Program-made: the position numbers and the translations under genes
Shown here: positions 48,737 to 59,936 of the stretch, one piece after another
Position numbering within the stretch: position 1 is the stretch's first letter
Layout: every line of letters begins with the position of its first letter
The notes under the pieces: model-generated
Database searches by the model: none
Told to the model about the DNA's origin: nothing
Seen by the model: only the letters and a program-made list of their open reading frames with translations
Assembly: GCF_902686445.1 (NCBI RefSeq)
Contig: NC_062227.1
Span: forward strand, 22,002,777 to 22,066,776
Source of the DNA: Sciurus carolinensis
Taxonomy: Eukaryota > Chordata > Mammalia > Rodentia > Sciuridae
Length of the DNA stretch: 64,000 nt
Direction: 5' to 3'

Positions 48737-49096
48737 TGTCGCGCTCCCTGCCCGCAGAGAGACACAACACCTGGTTCTTTTCAGCTCTTTATTGCGCGCG
48801 TCTGCCGTGGTTTGTTTCTCACTTCTTCTTCCTCTTTTGGGGGAAGCTACACCTCGATATATGCCCCCAAGTGACCAATCATCATACAGAGTACGAGGGG
48901 AGAGCGTGGACAGATACAGGCAGCATATACAGGCATGCAGTGTCCATGAGGGGGCCTCAACCAATCACTGAAACTTCCTCAAGCGACATCAGTTGTTTGC
49001 GCACAAGCTAGCTACACTCAACCACACTGGCATCCTGCCAGGCGCCATCTTGGCCTTGCCACACCTAGGGCCAGGGGTCCGGCCGAAACCCCGACA
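48737..49096 (-). repeat. ERV2 5' LTR (360 bp)
   Basis: On the plus strand it starts TGTCGCGCTCCC and ends ACCCCGACA, so in sense it is TG...CA. An AATAAA signal (plus TTTATT, 48,788-48,793) and a TATA-like element (sense CATATATCG, near 48,857-48,863) are present. The sense word AAGATGGCGCCTGGCA is shared with the ERV1 LTR. The second LTR lies outside the visible sequence. Confidence 0.87.
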
Positions 49097-50090
49097 ACAG
49101 GGAATACAAATCATATCTCAATAATAATCCTGAATGTTAATGGCCTGAACTCATCAACCAAAACATAGACTGGCAGATTGGATTAAAAGAAAGATCCAAC
49201 AATATGCTGCCGCAAGAGACTCATCTCATAGAAAGAGATTCCCACAGACTAAAGGTGAAAGGATGGGAAAAACATACCATGCACATGGACTCAGCAAACA
49301 GCCGGAGTATCCATCCTCATATCAGATAATGTGAACTTCAAGTCAAAGTTAGTCAGAAGGATAAAGAAGGACATTTCATACTGCTTAAGGGAAGCATAAA
49401 TCAGCAAGACATAACAATCATAAACATCTATACCCCAACATTGGCTCATCCATGTACATCAAACAAATCCTTCTCAATTTCAGGAATCAAAGACCACAAC
49501 ACAATAATACTAGGTGACTTTAACATACCGCTCCACCACTGGAAAGCTCCTCCAAACAAAAATTGAACAAAGAAACCATGATCTCAACAACACATCAATC
49601 AAATTAGACTTAACATATATAGAATATACCATCCAACAAAATGTGAATACACTTTCTTCTCAGCACATGGATCCTTCTCTAAATAGACCATATTTTATGC
49701 CACAAAGCTACTCTTAGCAAATACAAGAAGATAGAGATACTACCTCGTAGTCTATCGATCATAATGGATTGAAACTAGAAATAAATGACAGAATAAAAAA
49801 CAGAAAATACTGCAACACCTGGAGAATAAATAATATGCTATTGAATGATGAATGGTAACAGAAGACATCAAGGGGGAAATAAAAATTCTTAGAAGTAAAA
49901 CGAGAAAAAGGACATCATATCAAAATCTCTGCAACTATGAAAGTGGTACTTAGAGAAAAATTTATTTCAAGGAGCACTTCAGTAAAAGAAGAAAAACAAT
50001 AAATGACCTAACACTACAGATCAAAGCCCTAGAAAAGAAGAACAGAGCAACACCAAATAGTAGAAGACAGGAAATAGTTAAAATCAGAGC
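49097..50090 (+). mobile_element. Older L1 fragment: start of ORF2 (endonuclease region)
   Basis: Matches the start of ORF2 in the larger L1 (compare 51,943-52,950), beginning GGGAATACAAATCATATC and ending at TTAAAATCAGAGC. It covers the endonuclease domain, with a broken GDFN-like segment around 49,515, and carries many frame-breaking indels. ERV2 cuts its left end. Its right end is replaced at about 50,091 by the 5' UTR of the next L1, so the second L1 seems to have landed in this one. Confidence 0.82.
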
Positions 50091-50849
50091 TGAACTCCAA
50101 GTCCTGGAGCCAGTGCAGCCAGCGTACTCTGGCACACAGCAGCTTCAGGGACCAGGATAGGGCAGCCAGAGACCTCCCCAAGTAGCCTGGACCCCTGCAG
50201 TGGGAGGTGCCTTTCAAGGCTAGCTTCTCAGACCAGACTGCCCAGTGAGAGGTTTCCTACATAGAACCAGTCCAAGCCCCCGACCAACGGAGAGCTTCAA
50301 TCCACAAGCAGCTCTGGGATCAGGGCAGGGCAGCCAGAGACCTCTTCAGGCGCTGCCCACTCCGACCACAGGCTCTCTTCACAAGGTGATCCAAGATGGC
50401 GGCCTAGAGGGTGACTGCACCCCCAGTTGCTCCAGAACCGGAGTTAAGAAGGGGAGCATTGAGAGACTCGACTGAAATAGAGCCACAGGTGAGTCTGCCC
50501 ACTGGGTTAAAGCTAGGCCCGGGTGGCAGGCCCAGATAGAGGTGGCTATCGGAGCCGGGCAGGGCACTAGTCTTCCCAAGGTAGCCTTCCACACTCGGCA
50601 GTGGGCTCCTCCCACACGGCCAGCTGCACGGAGCAGGCCCACAGTGAGAGCATTTCCGCACAGAGCCAGTTCCAAACGTGGAACCAGTAGGGGACTAGGG
50701 GCAGTTTTCTTCGGATGCGCTGCTTTATCAGATTCCTCCAAGACATCAGGCTACTGAAGGCTGGGAGGTGATACACTGGAAATCTACCAGGACGCTATAA
50801 GCCAATAGCGGAAACTGCAATATCAGGGTCCCACTGACAGCTGACCAAT
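50091..50849 (+). promoter_or_regulatory. L1 5' UTR and internal promoter region
   Basis: GC-rich, quite unlike the A-rich L1 body. It includes CCAAGATGGCGGC (50,391-50,403), a close match to the YY1 site near the start of L1 promoters. Repeated blocks occur: AGGGCAGCCAGAGACCTC at 50,159 and 50,327, and a more diverged version at 50,561, which suggests promoter monomers of about 170-230 bp. Open frames on both strands here are not conserved L1 proteins. The RNA would start here and run to the right. Confidence 0.75.
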
Positions 50850-51880
50850 ATGAGAAAACAAGGGAAGAAAATGTCCCAAACAAACCTAGATACTACATCA
50901 ATAAACCCAATGACAGCACAGCAGAAGAAATGTCAGAAAGGGAGTTCAGAATGTATGTAATTAAACGACCAGGGAAGCTAAAGAGGAGATGAAAGAGCAA
51001 ATGCAGGCATTGAAGGAGGAGATGAAAGAGCAAACGCAGGCATTAAATGATCGCACCAATCAACAGTTAAAAGACCAATATGGGAAGCAAGAGATCATTT
51101 CAATAAAGAGTTAGAGATACTGAAAAAAAAACCAAACTGAAATCCTTGAAATGAAGGAAACAATAAACCAAGTTAAAAACTCCATAGAAAGCATAACCAA
51201 TAGGAAAGAACACCGGAAGACAGAACCTCAGACATGAAGACAAATTATTTAATCTTGAAGCAAAGTTGGACAACCAGAAAAGATGGTAAGAAATCATGAA
51301 CAGAATCTACAAGAATTATGGGATATCATGAAAAGGCCAAATTTGAGAATTATTGGGATTGAGGAAGGCTTAGAGAAACAAACCAAAGGAATGAACAATC
51401 TATCAATGAAATAATATCAGAAAATTCCCAAATCTGAAGAATGAAATGGAAAACCAAGTACAAGAGGCTTATAGAACTCCAAACATACAAAATTACAACA
51501 GACTCACACCAAGGCACATTATTATGAAAATACCTAACATACAAAACAAAGACAGAATTTTTAAGGCCGTGAGAGAAAAGAATCAAATTACATTCAGAGG
51601 GAAACCAATAAGAATATCAGCAGATTTTTCAATACAGACCCTAAAAGCTAGAAGGGCCTGGAACAACATATACCAAGCCCTGAAAGAAAATGGATGCCAA
51701 CCGAGAATCTTATACCCAGCAAAACTTACCTTCAAATTTGACAATGAAATAGATCCTTCCATGATAAAAAAAAAGCTAAAGGAAATTACAAAAAGAAAGC
51801 CAGCATTACAGAACATTCAGCAAATATTCCATGAGGAAGAGATGAAAACAACGATGCAAATCAGCAACAGGAGGCGCTAG
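50850..51880 (+). pseudogene. L1 ORF1 (RNA-binding chaperone), frameshifted
   Basis: The start codon at 50,850 (MRKQGKK) follows the 5' UTR. Early parts include a run encoding repeated EEMKEQ(M/T)QAL segments, typical of the coiled coil that trimerises ORF1p. Several indels break the frame in the first 600 bases. The last 144 codons (51,446-51,880) are open and carry the RNA-recognition and C-terminal domains: PRHIIMKIPNIQNKDRIFKA, then FRGKPIRISADFS and ENGCQPRILYPAKL. ORF1p normally coats L1 RNA and acts as a nucleic-acid chaperone. This copy cannot make a full protein. ORF2 begins 59 bases downstream. Confidence 0.83.
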
Positions 51881-51939
51881 CCTAAAGGAATAGCCAAATA
51901 AAGGAGAAACGAAATAATGTCAAAAATAAATATGAGTCA

Positions 51940-53263
51940 ATGACTGGGAATACAAATCATATCACAATAATAACCCTGAATGTTAATGGCCTGAATTCAT
52001 CAATCAAAAGACACAGACTGGCAGATTGGATTAAAAAGAAAAATCCAACAATGCTGCCTGCAAGAGATCATCTCATAGAAAGAGACACCATAGACTAAAG
52101 GTGAAAGGATGGGGAAAAACATACCATGCACACGAACACAGCAAAAAAGCTGGAGTATCCATCCTCATTTCAGATAATGTGGACTTCAAGCCAAACTAGT
52201 CAGAAGGGATAAAGAAGGACATACATGCTGCTTAAGGGAAGCATAAATCAGCAAGACATAACAATTATAAATATCTATGCCCCGAACATTGGCTCATCCA
52301 TGACGTCAAACAATCCTTCTCAATTACAGAAATCAAATAGACCCAACACAATAATACTAGGCGATTTTAACACACCGCTCTCACCACTGGATAGATCGTC
52401 CAAACAAAAATTGAATAAAGAAACTATAGAACTCAACAACACATCAACAATTTAGACTTAACGGACATATATAGAATATACCATCCAACAAAGAACGAAT
52501 ACACTTTCTTCTCAGCAGCACATGGATCCTTCTCTAAAATAGACCATATTTATGCCACAAAGCTACTCTTAGCAAATACAAGAGATAGAGATACTACCTT
52601 GTACTCTATCAGATCATAATGGATTGAAATTAGAAATAAATGACAGAATAAAAAACAGAAATTTCTCCAATACCTGGAGATTAATAATACACTATTATAT
52701 GATGAATGGATAACAGAAGACATCAGGAGGGAAATAAAAAATTCTTAGAAGTAAACGAGAACAAAGACACATCATATCAAAATCTCTGGGACACTATGAA
52801 AGCAGTACTTAGAGGAAGATTTATTTCATGGGGCGCATTCAAAAAAAGAAGTAGAACATCAACAAATAAACAACTTAACACTACAGCTCAAAGCGCTAGA
52901 AAAAGAAGAGCAGACCAATACCAAAAGTAGTAGAAGACAGGAAATAGTTAAAATCAGAGCCGCAATCAACGAAATTGAAACAAAAGAAACAATTGGAAAA
53001 ATTACAAAATAAATAGTTGGTTCTTTGAAAAAATAAACAAAATTGATAAACCCTTAGCCACACTAACAAGAGAAAGAGGGAGAAAACTCAAATTACTAAA
53101 ATTCGGAATGAACAAGGAAACATCACAACAGACACGACTGAATACAAAACATAATTAGAAGCTATTTTGAAAATCTATACTCCAACAAAATAGAAAACCT
53201 CGAAGACATCAACAAATTTCTAGAGACATATGAATTACCTAAACTGAACGAGGAGGACATACA
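51940..53263 (+). pseudogene. L1 ORF2, 5' part (endonuclease), interrupted by ERV3
   Basis: Starts ATGACTGGGAATACAAATC at 51,940. It encodes the apurinic-type endonuclease domain that nicks target DNA, with recognisable TIINIYAP and GDFNTPLSPLDRSS segments. Many single-base indels break the frame. The reading continues toward the reverse transcriptase until CATACA (53,258-53,263), where ERV3 is inserted. It resumes at 61,449 after the second CATACA. Confidence 0.87.
53258..53263. repeat. Target-site duplication of ERV3, left copy (CATACA)
   Basis: CATACA before the 3' LTR is repeated at 61,449-61,454 after the 5' LTR. Both flanks belong to the same L1 ORF2. Confidence 0.93.
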
Positions 53264-53555
53264 TGTCGTGTCCCTCGCCCGCAAGAAAGCACGACACAGG
53301 AATCTTCCTTCAGCAGTTTAATCAGGACCTTCTTACTATACAACCATGGATTTTCTTCTTCCTCCTTGAGCCGAATTCATACACCTTTATACTCTTGCAA
53401 TAGCCAATCTACTCCTGCCACTTGGCCTATGTTCATAGGTGCTCCCGTATGCAACACTTGGCATAACCAAATATGGGCTTGTTTATCTAGAATGCACCTC
53501 AGGCTTTAGCGGAAACCAGCGCCATCTTATCATGGCGGCATGGCGGCTCGCCACA
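53264..53555 (-). repeat. ERV3 3' LTR (292 bp)
   Basis: In sense it starts TGTGGCGAGCC and ends GGACACGACA. It is paired with 61,158-61,448. It is not clearly similar to the ERV1 or ERV2 LTRs except at the terminal ACGACA/GCGACA. Confidence 0.93.
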
Positions 53556-53572
53556 GCTCCCCTTCTTTATTT
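53556..53572 (-). other. ERV3 polypurine tract
   Basis: The sense strand reads AAATAAAGAAGGGGAGC directly before the 3' LTR. Confidence 0.82.
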
Positions 53573-54220
53573 TATGAACACAGGTGAAGGTAGAGGCCCT
53601 ATCCTACTGTGCAAAAGTGGCAATAGTGAACATCAGTCCCAGAGTGGCGCCTTCTCTGGGCCTGACATCACCTAAGCCGATGCCTTTTTTCGTAGGGTGG
53701 GACATGGACATCAAAACCCACATGCAATAGGGCATGCCTTCCTTGAGGTTCAAAATAAAACTCTCAAGTGCAGTGCATTGCCTCGCATCCTGCGTCCATG
53801 AAGACATAGCGGTATGGAAAACCATACTTGGGGGAGCTTATCCAGCTTATGCAACTGCAAAGACCTGAGGTAGGAAAACACATCACCCTTCTTGCCAATG
53901 CTGCACAATACAGGGGCATCATAATGAACACAAGGTACACAGTAACAGTTCTCTCCTCCAACATCATTGTTATAGCTCAAGATCAAAGGTGGAAGTTACA
54001 AGACAATTGAAGCTTTAATTAGTACAAGAAATCCCAGGATGCAAATACACAGTCCTCAAAGAAAAGTACATAGTATTACAACAGTACCCTGCAGACACCT
54101 AGCGTAAATGATAATTCTAACTCTAACAGAGATATACTAAAAATGCCACTTATTCCCATGCCAGATTAGCCAACCACACAGAAGGTGACACCCCTTGCTC
54201 AATGGCCAACACAGCCTGAA
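53573..54220 (-). other. ERV3 unassigned 650-bp stretch between env and 3' LTR
   Basis: Most simple retroviruses end env close to the polypurine tract, so a stretch this long is unusual. The sense strand holds overlapping frames of 60-78 codons in all three registers between 53,604 and 53,986. One is Cys-rich (GGENCYCVPCVHYDAPVLC). I recognise no family. It may be a decayed accessory gene, a lost env tail or untranslated sequence. Confidence 0.45.
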
Positions 54221-54978
54221 TTAACACCGCCTTTCACGTGCTTGACGCACTCTTAGCTTGCCAATAAACCAAAGACAAAGGCAAATGCCTGCAAAACAAA
54301 TACATCCAAAGATCCCCACATTAACCCATTCTTTAAAATAACTAAAGGCAGAGGTGAGCCAGCTAGAGAACTGACTCAAAGTAACAGGCTCAACACGGGT
54401 GTCATTTAAAATCGCAATCTGCAATAATTGTTGATTCATCATCTTCTCAGCTTCTAGGGACCAGTTGCCTGCAAGAAAGGCGGAAATCAAGTGGCTCTGA
54501 TTCTTTGCTTCTTCATATCTTACTGGAGTTATAACACGTGTTTATGATTCCCGATGCATCCAACTTGTGCAATGTTGAAAAGTTCATCCAACTGTACTTG
54601 TAGTAAATCGATCCTTTGATTCGCCACCAAGATCCCTGATAAGATATGTCTGTTGACACGGTCCTGAGATTCTAGCACCTGTGCAGTTTGTTGTATGACT
54701 TGATTAATGGTTTGTGCTGTTTGAACTTGATTGGTCATGGCTAGAGCAGTGGTAGTGGCTGCAGCAGCAGAGACAGCAATAGCAGTTATTATGGCTGCGG
54801 TAATGCCAAAGTCTCTCTTTTCTCTGAAGAGGTTCACCAGCGGAAAATTATTTGGATTGACCTCCACTGGTACAGGTACAAAGGTGGGTACCTTTACAAT
54901 CACAGCAACAGATTCACTACTGTTCCAACACTCTGAAAGCAGGCAGGTAATATTGTCATTAGAACAATTTAAAATCAC
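54221..54978 (-). pseudogene. env: ERV3 env, transmembrane subunit (broken)
   Basis: Two frames. 54,529-54,978 contains the end of the surface subunit (PTFVPVPVEV), a furin-type site REKR, an Ala/Thr-rich fusion peptide and a Gln-rich helical segment. 54,221-54,490, in another frame, contains a Trp-bearing membrane-proximal part (WLTSAFSYFKEW), a Cys/Leu-rich membrane anchor (about 20 residues near GIFGCICFAGICLCLW) and a short Arg-rich tail. A frame break near 54,500-54,530 separates them. This subunit would fuse viral and cell membranes in a live virus. Compared with ERV1 the anchor is preserved here, while the region between helix and anchor is damaged. Confidence 0.85.
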
Positions 54979-55820
54979 TTCCGAACTGTTTGATAATAGA
55001 AATAGAAAAGGGGGGGTTAAGCATACTGGAGCGGGGGGAAGAGTAGCGTTATTAGCTGCTTATGCAACAAGTTTCCTAGTCGATGTCCTCTCTGTATATC
55101 TTCCGTGACAGTACCTGTTGCATTATGCAAAGAGAAATTGCCTCCTTTTATAAGGCTAAAGCAGAGATGTCAGCCATGGCTCCGGCCCGATTACCTATCA
55201 ACCACTGATAAAAGGGCCACCCCGATCCGGTAGAGGTACCATTTTTTGTGAAATTATAGGAAAACTTCTTAAGGGATGGAGATATAGAGAATCCCAGAGC
55301 CACCTCTTTATAATCTCAATTTCTGTCTTGACAATGAGTAAATATTGGGGGGGAAGCTTTTGTAAGGGGTACAAGCGGGTGAAGCAAGAAACCGTGTGAG
55401 ATTTGTCACATTTTCCTTGCCCATGGAAAATGACCGGTACTCACAGTAACCAGGGTGGTGATATTTACCACTCCACTATTATTTCCCACACCAGATCCAG
55501 ACTGCAATCCCTGCGAAACCTGCGTGAGGGCAGAAGTCAGTATGTTTAAGGATACACTGTTATGTCGCAAGGGATTGTCCCAGGAGGTGACATTATTAAA
55601 GAGCAGACGCACACAGTGTTGACTGCTACTATGAAGGGAGAAACAAAAGACTTCAGTCAAATTAAAGGATGTAAGATTAAGATGGAGGTTTCAGTAGACA
55701 TAGGATCACGACATGGCATTTCCATCTCACAAGTGGTGGCGAAAAGGGTTGGCAAAATATTGGAATCAGCATGGATCAGCAATGGGTATCGGCCATGCCC
55801 GATACCGCCCAGAGCCTTAT
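54979..55820 (-). pseudogene. env: ERV3 env, surface subunit remnant
   Basis: Positional call. A readable piece at 55,406-55,660 has N-glycosylation sequons (NNVTSW, NNSG, NITT) as expected for a surface glycoprotein. The remainder has stops in all frames. No receptor-binding features can be identified. Confidence 0.6.
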
Positions 55821-55821
55821 C

Positions 55822-56784
55822 TTAGAAACTGACTTCTGACTGGCCCATTGGATCATCAGGACCAGACACCACAGGATCAGTAGATTCTTCATTCTGTTCC
55901 TTCACACCTTTAGCTGAAGTCAAGGCTAACAGACTCCCAGGTATCCTACGCACGAGTCGCTCAGGCACCCAAAGTGTTCCGTTCGATCCTGTGGAAAAAT
56001 ACAAACAGAACCTCGTGCCCATATCAGCACGGGATCAGGTCCATACCACTGGCCTGAAAGCACATCCTTCCACTTCACTTTCCCTAAAGAAGGGGGGGCA
56101 GGCGGCGAACAATGTCTGTCAGTCGCAGAATTATCATGTGCATCCAAAGTTAAAAAATTAATGGTAAAAAGAGCCAGAGACAAATGCTCTTTAGGAGTAC
56201 GGCTTGCTCCTATTCCCCCTTTTTGTCTTTACAAAAGTTCTTTAATCATTCTATGAGCTCTCTCCATGATTCCCTGACCTTGGGGGTTGTAAGGTAAGCC
56301 ATGAGTCAGTTGCACTCCCATAGTGGAGCAGAAAGAGGTGAATTGTTGACCAGTGTATGCCGGCCCATTATCTGTCTTTAAGGAGCATGGAAGGCCCCAG
56401 GCGGCCCAAGCCTCTAGGCAATGGGAGATGACATGATGGCCTTTTTCTTCTGCCAAAGCAGAGGCAGCATAACTCCAGAGAAGGTATCTACTGAGACATG
56501 AACATTTTAGGGAACCAAACTCTGCAATATGAGTTACATCCATTTGCCAAACCGTAAGAGGTCGCAAGCCTCGGGGGTTAACACCAAGAGAAGGGAAATG
56601 GTGAAATGGAACACAATGGGAACAATCTAGACAATCTGTCTCGCTTCTGCTCGAGGAATAGAGAAGCGCTTACAAAGTGTTTGGGAGTTAACATGAAACT
56701 TATTATGAAAGTCTCGAGCACTGTCAAGAGAAGAAAGAAAACAAATTGTGCGGGTAGCGGCATCTGCCCTTGCGTTTCCCTCAC
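55822..56784 (-). pseudogene. pol: ERV3 pol, integrase portion (frameshifted)
   Basis: Sense order: a frame near 56,578-56,784 covers an upstream part. 56,229-56,567 carries the catalytic core with three acidic residues in WQMDVTH, KTDNGPAY and YNPQGQGIMERAH, the D,D-35-E triad. 55,926-56,183 carries the C-terminal domain (QWYGPDPVLIWARG, VCIFPQD). 55,822-56,022 in another frame has VPERLVRRI, the usual end of betaretroviral integrase. Integrase joins viral DNA to host DNA. Catalytic residues survive but at least three frame breaks prevent a full product. Confidence 0.88.
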
Positions 56785-56959
56785 AATAGGTCCAGGGAGA
56801 GCCGTATGAGCTCTTATATGTACAGGATAAAGGGTGCAGAACGGCCCAAAATCAAATTTTGTAACTGAGTAAATAAAGATGAAACTTTGTTGTTAGGATT
56901 GATGGCACCTACAGTTTCCAACACCTTAAGTGCTCCTATTACATAATTAGAATCTGATA

Positions 56960-57831
56960 TCAGGTTAAAAGGAAAAGGACAACTCTCAAAACCTTAATGA
57001 CAATTTGTAGCTCCACCCATTGTGGGTTTCCTGGTTCAAATTGATGTTGGATGGGGAACTGACTATCAATAACATAGGCTCCTATACCTGTCTTAGAACC
57101 ATCAGTAAAGATATTTGATGCCTTTAACAAAGGAACAGTAGATGTTACTCTAGGAAATATAATTGGATGTTCCTTAACAAATGCAAGGAGTGGATGAGAG
57201 GGAAAATGATTTTCAATTTCCCCTGGAAAGGAACATCTTAAGATGGCCCAATTGTCCAAAGTAGCACTGAGTATCTGAATTTGTTTGGTTGTATAGGGAG
57301 TAATTATAGAGTTTGGAAGAACGCCAAAAAACTGAATACTCTGCTGAATGCCAAGTAGAGCTAAAGAAGGCGAGAGCATCAGGGTATGTTCTAAAGAACG
57401 TCCAGGAGAAACATGTGGATGATTCCACAACAATGGACCTTCTTGCCATAAAACTCCAGTTGGCTGCCTGAGCATGGGCAATACACAAAGCTGCACAGGC
57501 TTATCTCCTTGTAATCTAGTAAAACTGGCATTTGAATAGCCTTTTCAACCTTCTGGAGTGCCAATCTGGCCTCAAGAGTTAATTTCCGAGGAGAAGAGAG
57601 ATCAGGGTCACCTTTAAGGATGTCATATAAGGGAAGTAAATCAACATTGGGAATATGCAGATAACTCCTGATCCAAATTATGTTCCCTAGCAGTTTTGGA
57701 AATCATTCAATGAGTGAAGATCCTCAGTCCTAATAGTTATTTTCTGGGGAGCAATGCCTTGTGAGGAAATTTTGCTCCAAGAAAGTTTACTATGCTTTCT
57801 GTTTGAACTTTTCTGGAGCAATATGTAATCC
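56960..57831 (-). pseudogene. pol: ERV3 pol, connection and RNase H portion
   Basis: The frame 56,960-57,496 includes FTDGSKTGIGAYV, the start of the RNase H fold with its first catalytic Asp, followed by QWVELQIVIKVL (second catalytic Glu region). The upstream part up to 57,831 corresponds to thumb and connection, with frame breaks. RNase H removes the RNA strand during reverse transcription. The third and fourth acidic residues are not seen in an open frame. Confidence 0.82.
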
Positions 57832-58500
57832 TCACAGTTGTAAAAGCCGAATTAATTTAGAATAGATTTCAGAAAGCAGCTCTTCCGACTTAGCTGCTAA
57901 TAAAATGTCATCCATGTAATGAATACATTTTAACCCTGTAAACTTCTTCCTGAGTGGTTCAAGAGTCTTACCAACAAACAACTGACATAAAGTAGGACTG
58001 TTAGCCATGCCTTGAGGCAACACTATCCACTCAAATTGGAGATCAGGTTTTCATGATTGCAGGCTGGGAGGGTGAAAGCAAAGCGCTCTGAGTCTCAAGG
58101 ATATAGTGGAATAGAAAAGAAACAATCCTTAATATCTATACACATGACTCTCCAGTGATCTGGAATAGTGGAAAGTAGCGGCAACCCTCTCTGAACTGGA
58201 CCCATTATCTGCATCTGTGCATTAATTGCTCTTAAATCATGTAACAGACGCCATTTACCAGACTTCTTTTGATAACAAATATTGGAGTATTCCAGGGAGA
58301 TGTTGGAAGGTCTAATATATCCTAAATCAAACTGCTCTTGAACTAATTCATGTGCTGCAGCCAGCTTGACAGAGGGTAAAGGCCACTGAGACACCCATAC
58401 TGGTTCCTCTGTTTTCCAGGTAATGGGTATCTGCGCCTCAGTGGTCCCTATGAAAAACCCAAACCCTCTCCATCCGTATCTTCCCTGGCTGGCACCGGAC
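57832..58500 (-). pseudogene. pol: ERV3 pol, reverse transcriptase portion
   Basis: 58,095-58,394 encodes fingers and palm, with [18 protein letters not shown] and the motif-A Asp in [11 protein letters not shown]. 57,832-58,023 encodes [10 protein letters not shown] and the catalytic YMDD box ([11 protein letters not shown]). The enzyme would copy viral RNA into DNA. A frame break near 58,030-58,090 separates the two halves. The motifs are well kept compared with env, which suggests ordinary decay since insertion rather than an ancient fossil. Confidence 0.9.
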
Positions 58501-59302
58501 TCTTCCTCCCTGTAGTTTTTCCTAATCCTAGATCAGGTCTAAATCCCATTTTCAACATCAGTTGACGAGACTCTGGAGAGTAAATATTACTGAGCTGATA
58601 TCCCATATCACTCAGGATATCCCGTCCCCATAAAGAAAATGGGAGGTCAAGTACATAGGGAATAAACTGTCCAGCATGCCCCTCAGTGTCCCGCCAGGAA
58701 AGTGATCTACAACTAATTTGAGGAGCTTGAGCATATCCGAGCCCTCTGAGTGAGTGATCAGAAGTCTGGACTGGCCACCCCCTTAGCCCAATCTTTTTTA
58801 GAGATAATACTATGATCTGCCCCTGTATCCATTAACCCCAGGATAGGTTTTACCTTCTACGTTTAGAGTTACCAAAGGGCGTGTGTTCAAATCTAGAGTT
58901 AAATAGGCGCTATTCCCTTCTGTGCTCCCAATCTGTTCACTAGTTCTATTAATGGCATCAGCTTTAAAATGCTTATGTAGGCTAGGCAGCAAGAGCAGCT
59001 GAGCAATCCGATCTCTGGGGGAGATGGACACAATGCCTTTTGGAGCTTCCACCATGACTTTAACAGAACCCACCGCATCTGGTTATCACTCCAGGAAAGA
59101 CATGAAGACCTTGTAAGATTGAAGAGTCTCCCCCAATGAGCAAACCTACAGTGTCCTGTGGCAGAGATCCTTTAAAATCAGTGTCAATCACCTGAACACC
59201 CATTTTAGGTGTTAAAATGAGTCTGGTGGTGGAACAGAGGTCAACTCCTGCGGAACCTTTAGTGGCTCTCCTGGGCTCTTGGGGTGTCTCAGAGATGGCC
59301 AA
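58501..59302 (-). pseudogene. pro: ERV3 pro: dUTPase plus aspartic protease (frameshifted)
   Basis: The dUTPase comes first: 59,060-59,302 carries ATKGSAGVDLCS (motif 1) and LHVFPGVI, and 58,810-59,073 carries APKGIVSISPRDRIAQLLLL. dUTPase before protease is a betaretroviral trait. The protease active site DTGA is readable on the sense strand at plus-strand 58,818-58,829, but in a different frame from the sequence just before it. Further on, SLWGRDILSDMG and a glycine-rich G-patch-like segment near 58,530 mark the protease C-terminus. The protease would cut Gag and Pol. The frame break at the active site inactivates it. Confidence 0.85.
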
Positions 59303-59305
59303 TAC

Positions 59306-59936
59306 TCATCCAGCCTGGTTACTTCCTCTGTGGCCCCATATATTTGCGGGCCCTGAGGACGGGGCCCTTCCAGCCGTTTTTGAATCAGTCCTTTCAATAA
59401 ACCGGCCATGGATATCTTTCACAGACTTACATTCATTAGCCCAATGTTTTCCTTTCTTACATCTAGGACACACCCCCGGGAGGCGATTTGGAGGAGTGTT
59501 ATTTGTCCTTTCTGCCTTAAGTTTACTAGGACACTCTCTCTTGAAATGTCCTTCTTGTCCACAAGAGTAACACCTCCTATTTCCGGAGGAAGTCCTGTTA
59601 GAAAGTTGAAGGAAGGCAGCGGCTAAGCCTGCATTTGTTAATGAGCCGCCTATTTCTCTACAAGCTTTCATCCATGCCTCTATGCCTTTGCTTTTAAATG
59701 GATTAATAGCATTTCTGCATTCTCTTGTACATTGTTCATATACTAATTGATTAAAGGCATAGCTACATCAGCATCCCCGAAGATCTTCCCTGCTGCATCT
59801 ACCATTCTAGCCACGAAATCTGAAAAAGCTTCTGTGGGGCCTTGGACAATTTTTGTTAAGTTACCTCGCACTTCTCCTTTGTTAGGAAGTGCTTTCCAGG
59901 CAGCAATGCAGATCTTATTAATTTGTTCATAAACCT
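59306..59936 (-). pseudogene. gag: ERV3 gag, capsid C-terminus and nucleocapsid
   Basis: 59,306-59,671 is one frame with two zinc knuckles, CYSCGQEGHFKREC and CPRCKKGKHWANEC (both CX2CX4HX4C), which bind packaging RNA. In sense upstream, 59,672-59,936 encodes the capsid major homology region (IVQGPTEAFSDFVARM) and IFGDADVAM, in frames broken by indels. ERV2 shares both signatures. Confidence 0.87.

Larger units (their letters stand above)
47055..49096 (-). mobile_element. ERV2: 5' part of a class II endogenous retrovirus, cut by the gap
   Basis: In sense order from 49,096 downward: 5' LTR (48,737-49,096), tRNA-Phe primer-binding site, splice donor, leader with hairpin repeats, and gag with matrix, capsid and one zinc knuckle up to the gap. 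Pol, env and the 3' LTR would lie beyond the gap and are not in this window. It is inserted in an L1 fragment: the flank ACAGGGAATACAAATC matches L1 at 51,943. The six bases ACAGGG (49,097-49,102) are the expected right copy of the target duplication. The LTR is related to that of ERV1 but clearly diverged. Confidence 0.9.

Noticed and set aside
50379..50776. Open frames of 68-120 codons on both strands of the L1 5' UTR
   Set aside because: GC-rich sequence keeps several frames open by chance; none resembles an L1 protein and the strands and registers overlap.
59217..59626. Plus-strand frames of 117 and 72 codons opposite ERV3 gag/pro
   Set aside because: Shadows of the minus-strand zinc-knuckle and dUTPase coding sequence.
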